64,000 nucleotides of DNA from contig NZ_CP091430.1 of assembly GCF_024734895.1 (NCBI RefSeq), positions 4,916,501 through 4,980,500 on the forward strand. Direction: 5' to 3'. Both the position numbers and the translations under genes were made by a program. Of this stretch, positions 59,205 to 64,000 are shown in pieces (position 1 is the stretch's first letter; each line of letters starts with the position of its first letter). The notes under the pieces were generated by a model. It had not been told where the DNA came from. It saw only the letters and a list, made by a program, of their open reading frames with translations, and ran no database searches. The DNA comes from Paenibacillus spongiae. GTDB taxonomy: Bacteria > Bacillota > Bacilli > Paenibacillales > Paenibacillaceae.

Positions 59205-59247
59205 GAAAAAAAACAAGCTGCCGGTCCTCTTGACCGTAACAGCTTGT
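59205..59247 (-). terminator. terminator of melA
   Basis: On the minus strand ACAAGCTG pairs with CAGCTTGT with an inner GGTC/GACC pair, then eight or more T. Confidence 0.85.
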
Positions 59248-59261
59248 CTACTTCGAACGAT

Positions 59262-60563
59262 TTAGTTATACTTTGGCAGCCAGTCGCCATGCGCTTCGAT
59301 CAAATCGTCGCACATCGCTACGATGTCGTCCATCGACAGCTCTGCAGCCGTGTGCGGATCCAGCATTGCAGCATGATAAATATGCTCGCGCTTGCGCGTG
59401 ATCGCCGCTTCAATCGTCAAGAGCTGCGTATTGATATTCGTCCGGTTCAACGCAGCCAGCTGCGGCGGAAGCGCGCCAACATACGTAGGGTTCACGCCGG
59501 AACGGTCAACAAGACATGGCACCTCGACGCAAGCCTCGCGAGGCAGGTTCGAAATGAGTCCGCCGGTGTTCATGACATTGCCGCCGATTTTGAACGGTAC
59601 GTTCGTCTCAATGGCCTCCAGAATATAGGAAGCATACTCATGCGTACGCTCGTGGGTAAGCTCCGCGTTGTTAATGAGCGCTTCCCTGCGGTTGTTCCAG
59701 TCGGCAATCTGGTTCACACAGCGCCGCGGATACTCGTCCAGCGGAATGTTAAACCGTTCGATAAGCTCCGGATAGTTGCGTTTAATGAAGTAGGGGTGGT
59801 ACTCCGCATTATGCTCGGAAGATTCCGTAATATAATAGCCGAATTTGAGCATCATCTCGAGGCGGACCATATCCCAATGTTGTTCCTTCTGTTTCTCCTT
59901 GGCGCGGCGCTTGATCTCCGGATAGAGGTCCACCCCGTCCTTGGAAACTTCGAGCAGCCAAGCCATATGGTTAATGCCTGCGATCTTGGATTTGACGCCT
60001 GTTCTATCCATGCCCAGGTTGTCGAACAGACCTTGTACGCACACTTGAACGCTATGGCACAGGCCTACGGTTTCTACGCCGCCGTAGGTGTTCATCACGT
60101 TCGTCAGCACGGCCATCGGGTTCGTATAATTGAGGAATAGCGCATCCGGACAGACTTCACGGATATCGCTGGCGAAATCCAGCATAACCGGAATGGTGCG
60201 CAAATTCCGGAACAACCCTCCGATGCCGACCGTATCGGCAATCGTTTGGCGAAGACCGTATTTCTTCGGAATTTCAAAGTCTGTAATCGTACAAGGATCA
60301 TAGCCGCCGACTTGGATGGCGTTAATGATATATTTGGCGCCGCGAAGCGCTTCCTTGCGGTCGCTATAAGCTTTTATCACGCAAGAGCTTTCGCTCGTTC
60401 TATGAATGTTTCTGAGCATCGTTTCCGATTCTTTCAGGCGCTCGGGATTAATATCGTAAAGCGCGATTTCGAACCCTTGCAGCGCAGGGGTCAGCATGCA
60501 GTCACCTAAGACATTTTTCGCAAAAACGGAACTTCCTGCACCGATGAACGTAATCTTGGACAT
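59262..60563 (-). CDS. melA: alpha-galactosidase, glycoside hydrolase family 4
   Basis: A 433-residue NAD- and Mn-dependent GH4 enzyme. KITFIGAGSSVFAKNVLGDC is the NAD motif, NYTNPMAVLTNVM the conserved Asn, LCHSVQVCVQG contains the Cys/His pair that binds Mn, and INHMAWLLEV follows. The length matches B. subtilis MelA (melibiase). The ATG at 60563 is 6 bases after AGGAGG. It diverges from an AraC-type regulator with a shared 191-base promoter region, suggesting galactoside-dependent induction. Confidence 0.9.
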   Translation of the reverse strand: MSKITFIGAGSSVFAKNVLGDCMLTPALQGFEIALYDINPERLKESETMLRNIHRTSESSCVIKAYSDRKEALRGAKYIINAIQVGGYDPCTITDFEIPKKYGLRQTIADTVGIGGLFRNLRTIPVMLDFASDIREVCPDALFLNYTNPMAVLTNVMNTYGGVETVGLCHSVQVCVQGLFDNLGMDRTGVKSKIAGINHMAWLLEVSKDGVDLYPEIKRRAKEKQKEQHWDMVRLEMMLKFGYYITESSEHNAEYHPYFIKRNYPELIERFNIPLDEYPRRCVNQIADWNNRREALINNAELTHERTHEYASYILEAIETNVPFKIGGNVMNTGGLISNLPREACVEVPCLVDRSGVNPTYVGALPPQLAALNRTNINTQLLTIEAAITRKREHIYHAAMLDPHTAAELSMDDIVAMCDDLIEAHGDWLPKYN

Positions 60564-60754
60564 CTTCATCCTCCTCGTCATTGCACCGCAAGTAAGCGGT
60601 TAACATGACCTAAATATAAGGGAAGAGAAGGGAAGGCGACTAGGCGAAAAAGTGAGTTGCATATGTACATTTGTAGTTTTATCGGATAGGCTTAAGATAA
60701 CCTGTCGATCGTCTTACCTAATCTATTATTCATTTGGTGGAGGATTATTGCGCC

Positions 60755-61639
60755 ATGCTGGATCATGTCTACTTCAAAATCGGTGTCAACACATTACCTG
60801 CACAAGGGGAGCTGTCCGTACTGTTCAGCGGGCAAGCGAAGCCTCTCCCCTCCCATCAAATCGGACCGGCCGTACACGACTACTACCTGGTGCATACCGT
60901 CATGTCCGGATACGGCACCTTTGAAATTGAAGGCAAGCGTTATGACTGCAAGCAGGGAGATACGTTCATCATCTTCCCTGAAGTGCTCTTTACCTATGCA
61001 GCGGATCGTACATCACCCTGGTCCTACAGGTGGGTAGCATTCAAAGGTCCATTGGCTCAGCCGCTTCTGGGCAGAATAGGAATTACACCGTCCGAGCCGG
61101 TCGTCTGCGTACGCAATCTGCGGACCGTCACCCGCCTGTACAGGGATCTGGAGCGAGCGTTTCAGGGCTCCGATTATCCGGAGCTATCCGACCTTGAGGC
61201 CAGCGGATTGCTTCGGCTTCTGCTGAAGGAATTCGGTTCCGATAATACGGAGAAGCTGGCCTTCGATACACTTGAGACCGTACCCGACATCGAGCGGCAA
61301 ATTCAGCAGGCCATTCGATTGCTATCCCTGCAGTACGCCCAGCCGGTTTCCATTGAAGATTTGTCCCGTACATTAGGATATCACCGCATGCATCTGTCAA
61401 GAATGTTTAAACAGGCAACCGGGCTGTCGCCGATGAAGTTTCTGCTGAAGATTCGAATGGAACGGGCCGTCGATCTGCTCACGGGAAGCAGCCATCTATC
61501 GATCGATCATATTGCATCGTCTATCGGGTATGCGGACCCTTCCTATTTCTCGAAGCAGTTTCGTAAATGCTTCGGCGTATCTCCAACAGAATACCGTCTG
61601 AATCAACAGATGCTTTGCCCGGCCCATAATCATTCTTAA
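60755..61639 (+). CDS. AraC-family regulator divergent from melA
   Basis: A 294-residue activator. The first 150 residues form a cupin-like ligand-binding domain (YYLVHTVMSGYGTFEIEGK; GDTFIIFPE). The last 100 hold two helix-turn-helices (SIEDLSRTLGYHRMHLSRMF; IDHIASSIGYADPSYFSKQF, with the AraC signature). The ATG at 60755 gives 11 bases from GGAGG; a TTG start 7 codons earlier is less likely. It probably controls melA in response to a galactoside. Confidence 0.9.
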   Translation: MLDHVYFKIGVNTLPAQGELSVLFSGQAKPLPSHQIGPAVHDYYLVHTVMSGYGTFEIEGKRYDCKQGDTFIIFPEVLFTYAADRTSPWSYRWVAFKGPLAQPLLGRIGITPSEPVVCVRNLRTVTRLYRDLERAFQGSDYPELSDLEASGLLRLLLKEFGSDNTEKLAFDTLETVPDIERQIQQAIRLLSLQYAQPVSIEDLSRTLGYHRMHLSRMFKQATGLSPMKFLLKIRMERAVDLLTGSSHLSIDHIASSIGYADPSYFSKQFRKCFGVSPTEYRLNQQMLCPAHNHS

Positions 61640-61654
61640 GAGGTGTTTAACTAA

Positions 61655-62125
61655 ATGACTGAACATTATGCAGAGGATAACGAGGAACTTATGAATATTG
61701 CCTACTCGGAGCGGTTTCAACGCGCGTTCTCTCTGATCAACCGCAAGCTCAATGGCGTGATCACACAGCAGCTCGAGGAGGGATTAACAGGACCGCAATG
61801 CTACATCCTGAAGCTGATTATGGAAAAGGGGCACGCTACAACCTCTCAGCTTGCTGAACGGATGGAAGTGAAGCCGAGTGCGATCACGGTCATGATTGAA
61901 CGGCTTGTCCAGAATGGGTTCGTGGAACGAAATCCTGACGCGAATGACCGGAGAGTCATCCAGTTGCAATTAACGGAAAGCGGGAAGCATGCGATCTTCA
62001 AGGTCCGTCAGCAATACCATTCGATTCTATCCCGGCTCTTCCATGAGTCGGATATCGAGGACCGCGAAGCCTTCATCGGCTCATTCGAACGTATCGCGCA
62101 AGCGGCGTCCAAGCTGAACGATTAA
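61655..62125 (+). CDS. MarR-family regulator
   Basis: A 156-residue MarR protein with a winged helix (TTSQLAERMEVKPSAITVMI; ERLVQNGFVERNPDANDRRV, the D-x-R-D/R wing) and long dimerisation helices at both ends. It begins 16 bases after the AraC gene with an AAGAGGTG site, so the two are probably co-transcribed. Ligand and targets are unknown. Confidence 0.9.
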   Translation: MTEHYAEDNEELMNIAYSERFQRAFSLINRKLNGVITQQLEEGLTGPQCYILKLIMEKGHATTSQLAERMEVKPSAITVMIERLVQNGFVERNPDANDRRVIQLQLTESGKHAIFKVRQQYHSILSRLFHESDIEDREAFIGSFERIAQAASKLND

Positions 62126-62175
62126 TCCTCGTCAGCGGTATGCCATTTTTTGTGATGATCCGGAAGAAAGAGAAA

Positions 62176-62204
62176 AAGGCAATGCCTCCTGATAGCATCG
62201 CCTT
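62176..62204 (-). terminator. terminator of the YtxH gene
   Basis: On the minus strand AAGGCGATGC pairs with GCATTGCCTT, then TTTCTC. Confidence 0.7.
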
Positions 62205-62219
62205 ACTTGCCAGTTCCAA

Positions 62220-62624
62220 TTAAGTCGTTAGCTGCAGCTCCGTCTCTTCCTTCTGGTTATCCTCGGACAGTTCGACTGTTTCTTCGATGGCATTCAAGCT
62301 GACCAGTGTTTGCGAATCTTCCTCGTCCGCTCCGCCGCGCCAGCTGCGCACCGTGCCGATTATGCTGCCTGCCGCATCCTTCGCTTTCACGGCAGCTTGA
62401 GATGCGCCGCTGCCGACCTGCTTCACAATCCGGCTCGTCGTCTCTCCCACCTGTCCTGCAATCCTCACAGTCGTCTCACCGACCTGTTGCGCACCGTCAG
62501 CAATATCCTGCCGAAGCTCGCGGCCAGGTTTTGGCGCAAGCAGAAGTGCGGTCACAGAGCCGATAATTCCTCCTGCCAATGCGCCAAACAAGAAGCTTTT
62601 CGTTGAATTTCGGTTTGCCATCAT
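62220..62624 (-). CDS. YtxH-domain membrane-anchored protein
   Basis: A 134-residue general-stress-type protein. The hydrophobic N-terminal segment (SFLFGALAGGIIGSVTALLL) and the APKPGRELRQDI motif define YtxH, followed by a helical stretch with repeated VGETT units and an acidic tail. The ATG at 62624 (or the next ATG) is 5-6 bases after AAGGAGAGATCG. It follows the DUF948 gene, a pairing seen in Bacillus stress operons. Confidence 0.85.
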   Translation of the reverse strand: MMANRNSTKSFLFGALAGGIIGSVTALLLAPKPGRELRQDIADGAQQVGETTVRIAGQVGETTSRIVKQVGSGASQAAVKAKDAAGSIIGTVRSWRGGADEEDSQTLVSLNAIEETVELSEDNQKEETELQLTT

Positions 62625-62733
62625 CGATCTCTCCTTATCTGCAACCATTAATTAGACTCATCTTGCGCGGAGCAGTTATTGGTTCCTCGTCGCCTTCATC
62701 GATCCAGGCCGGTCTCGCGCAGGAGTCTGGTTG

Positions 62734-63216
62734 TCATTCTGTAGTATCGTGCCCTTCGTCATACTTGGAACATGCAGAGGAACGGGTTTCTTTTCGCTTC
62801 GATTGCCAAAATTGCCAGGCCGCATAGCCGACTTCAGCGATATCCAGCGCCTCTGCGATCTGTTTCCGGTATTTACCGCCATGCTCCGTGTGATTGATCG
62901 CGTGTTCGGATAACGCGGCGGACAACCGGTTTACGGTTGCCGACACTTGTTCGGCCGATTCACCTATGCTTCTGGCAGCATCGAATAGCCGTGCCGTTCC
63001 TTCCAGCTGCCGCTGCACAGTCCGAATCGTATCAGCCGCCGGCCCCACGAGACTGCATACCTGTGCAGTCATCTCCCCGGTGCTTTGCTGGAGCGCTTCC
63101 GCTGACTCCATTAATCGGGCAAGCTTGCGGTCAGCCGCTCTTAACCACAGCAGCACGCCGCCAACCAGCATGACGAATGCCGCGACAAACGCCGCCTGAA
63201 GCCAAATTGTTATCAT
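62734..63216 (-). CDS. DUF948 membrane protein
   Basis: A 160-residue protein with one N-terminal helix (LQAAFVAAFVMLVGGVLLWL), then a long helical region with heptad-like repeats (SAEALQQSTGEMTAQVCSL; RSIGESAEQVSATVNRLSA) typical of DUF948. The ATG at 63216 is chosen for the GGGGGAACAGG site. It is upstream of the YtxH gene and probably co-transcribed. Confidence 0.82.
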   Translation of the reverse strand: MITIWLQAAFVAAFVMLVGGVLLWLRAADRKLARLMESAEALQQSTGEMTAQVCSLVGPAADTIRTVQRQLEGTARLFDAARSIGESAEQVSATVNRLSAALSEHAINHTEHGGKYRKQIAEALDIAEVGYAAWQFWQSKRKETRSSACSKYDEGHDTTE

Positions 63217-63344
63217 CCCCTGTTCCCCCTTCCGAATGTCCTCTAGACGAATGCCCAATTCGTATTGACATTATAAGCAGCATGGGCTTGACCTGACACA
63301 ACCGATGCCGATTTAAATTTTCCGGCGGCCCCTATTCGATAGAA

Positions 63345-63388
63345 AAGGCTGACCATATAGCGAATTACTCCGCTTTACGGTCAGCCTT
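63345..63388 (-). terminator. terminator of the SufR-like gene
   Basis: AAGGCTGACC and GGTCAGCCTT pair; on the minus strand the stem is followed by TTTTCT. Confidence 0.75.
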
Positions 63389-63404
63389 ATCTTATTGGTA
63401 TGAT

Positions 63405-64000
63405 TCAGATATCTTGGATTACGTAGCTGCACTTTCCTCCGCCCTTGGCCAAACATTCGGTTCGTTCGACCTTCGCGTCCAGCAGCTCTTCGAACAACGC
63501 TAATTCGCAGCGGCAAGCTTGCTGGTAATGCATCGCAACTTGGGCGATCGGACAGTTATATTCATGTAGAACGAACGTATCTTCATGGGCCTCCAGCTTA
63601 ACCATATAGCCGCCGTCATTCTGAATAGCGGCCAGCTCCTCCACTTTCTCGCCCAGATTCTTCCCTTCCATCCTGGACGCATACCGCTCCAGCAGCTTTT
63701 GTTTGCGACCCGTGAACAGATGATCGACGAGCTCAGCCGTATCGGCATCAGCGGACAATTGATGCAGGAAATCAAGGGTAAGCACCTTATAGTTCTGTGG
63801 AAACATTCGTTCCGCCTGGTCTGTTAAACCGTACATATGCGTCGGTCTTCCCATTGCCTGCCGAACGACAGTGGGTCGAATGAGTAGGTCGCGTTCCAGC
63901 GTATTCAGATGTCTGCGGACGGCCATTTCGGTTATTTGCAGCTCTTTCGCCAGCTCGCCGGCATTCATCTGGCCCTTTGTCTTCAGCAGCAGCAGTATCG
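63405..64000 (-). CDS. SufR-like winged-helix regulator with C-terminal Cys cluster, N-terminus off the window
   Basis: At least 198 residues; the reading frame stays open to the right edge (ILLLLKTKGQ before the first visible Met), and that upstream stretch completes the first helices of a DeoR/ArsR-like winged helix (ELAKELQITEMAVRRHLNTL). The C-terminus has C-x12-C (NC...AC) and a CLAKGGGKC end, like the cysteine cluster of SufR-type Fe-S-sensing repressors. It probably senses an Fe-S cluster or redox state. Targets are not visible. Confidence 0.8.
   Translation of the reverse strand, partial: ILLLLKTKGQMNAGELAKELQITEMAVRRHLNTLERDLLIRPTVVRQAMGRPTHMYGLTDQAERMFPQNYKVLTLDFLHQLSADADTAELVDHLFTGRKQKLLERYASRMEGKNLGEKVEELAAIQNDGGYMVKLEAHEDTFVLHEYNCPIAQVAMHYQQACRCELALFEELLDAKVERTECLAKGGGKCSYVIQDI

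Noticed and set aside
1-64000. CRISPR arrays, rRNA genes, T-boxes, insertion sequences
   Set aside because: I saw no regular spacer-repeat array, no rRNA, no T-box motif and no transposase gene anywhere in the window.

Overview
The window comes from the chromosome of an endospore-forming Bacillota, most like Paenibacillus or a close Paenibacillaceae relative. The evidence is a coproporphyrin-dependent haem operon (hemE-hemH-hemY), gerM-rph-rdgB in the Bacillus order, a YutG-type PgpA, a Gram-positive SwrC-like RND pump with its TetR regulator, LtaS, a LysM/M14 peptidoglycan peptidase and a phoX-tatA-tatC cluster. The genus is inferred, not proven.

Positions 1 to about 26,406 are the right-hand part of a temperate phage with a contractile tail, integrated in a tRNA-Gly gene. 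Only one end is present: the 3' half of a tRNA-Gly (26,363-26,406) lies just after the integrase. The other end and the baseplate and lysis genes lie left of position 1. Read leftward from 23.4 kb, the minus strand carries: a Cro-like regulator and small early genes; an SPP1-like replication module (DnaD-type initiator with five tandem 12-bp iterons inside it, helicase loader, DnaB helicase); an ArpU-type late regulator; a plus-strand cargo segment (secreted protein and an S9 peptidase); a second tyrosine recombinase; HNH nuclease, ParB-methyltransferase, terminase and HK97-type head genes; and neck, sheath, tube, chaperone and tape-measure genes. Rightward from 23.5 kb the lysogeny block encodes an XRE repressor, an ImmA-like metallopeptidase and the integrase. 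Three near-identical 15-bp palindromes lie between the divergent promoters.

From 26.4 to 36 kb are an RND efflux pump and its TetR repressor, tRNA-Arg(UCU), a PhyH dioxygenase, an orphan sugar-binding lipoprotein, an SDR oxidoreductase, and several very small genes. From 36 to 46.6 kb are asparagine synthetase, a decayed DODA-type dioxygenase, rdgB-rph, gerM, pgpA and the haem operon. From 46.7 to 64 kb are a Tat-exported PhoX phosphatase with tatA and tatC behind a probable PhoP box, an MFS transporter, two methyltransferases, LtaS, a HesB-fold protein with His in place of the usual Cys, a LysM/M14 peptidase, murI, a copper-amine-oxidase-stalk protein, melA with a divergent AraC regulator, MarR, YtxH and DUF948 proteins, and a SufR-like regulator cut by the right edge.

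The most interesting observations are: the iterons, the operator triplet with its promoter, a possible programmed frameshift in the tail-chaperone genes, a structured RNA candidate upstream of the small terminase gene, the phage cargo peptidase, a 26-residue hydrophobic peptide gene next to a terminator, the all-His HesB-like protein, and the PhoP-type box before phoX.
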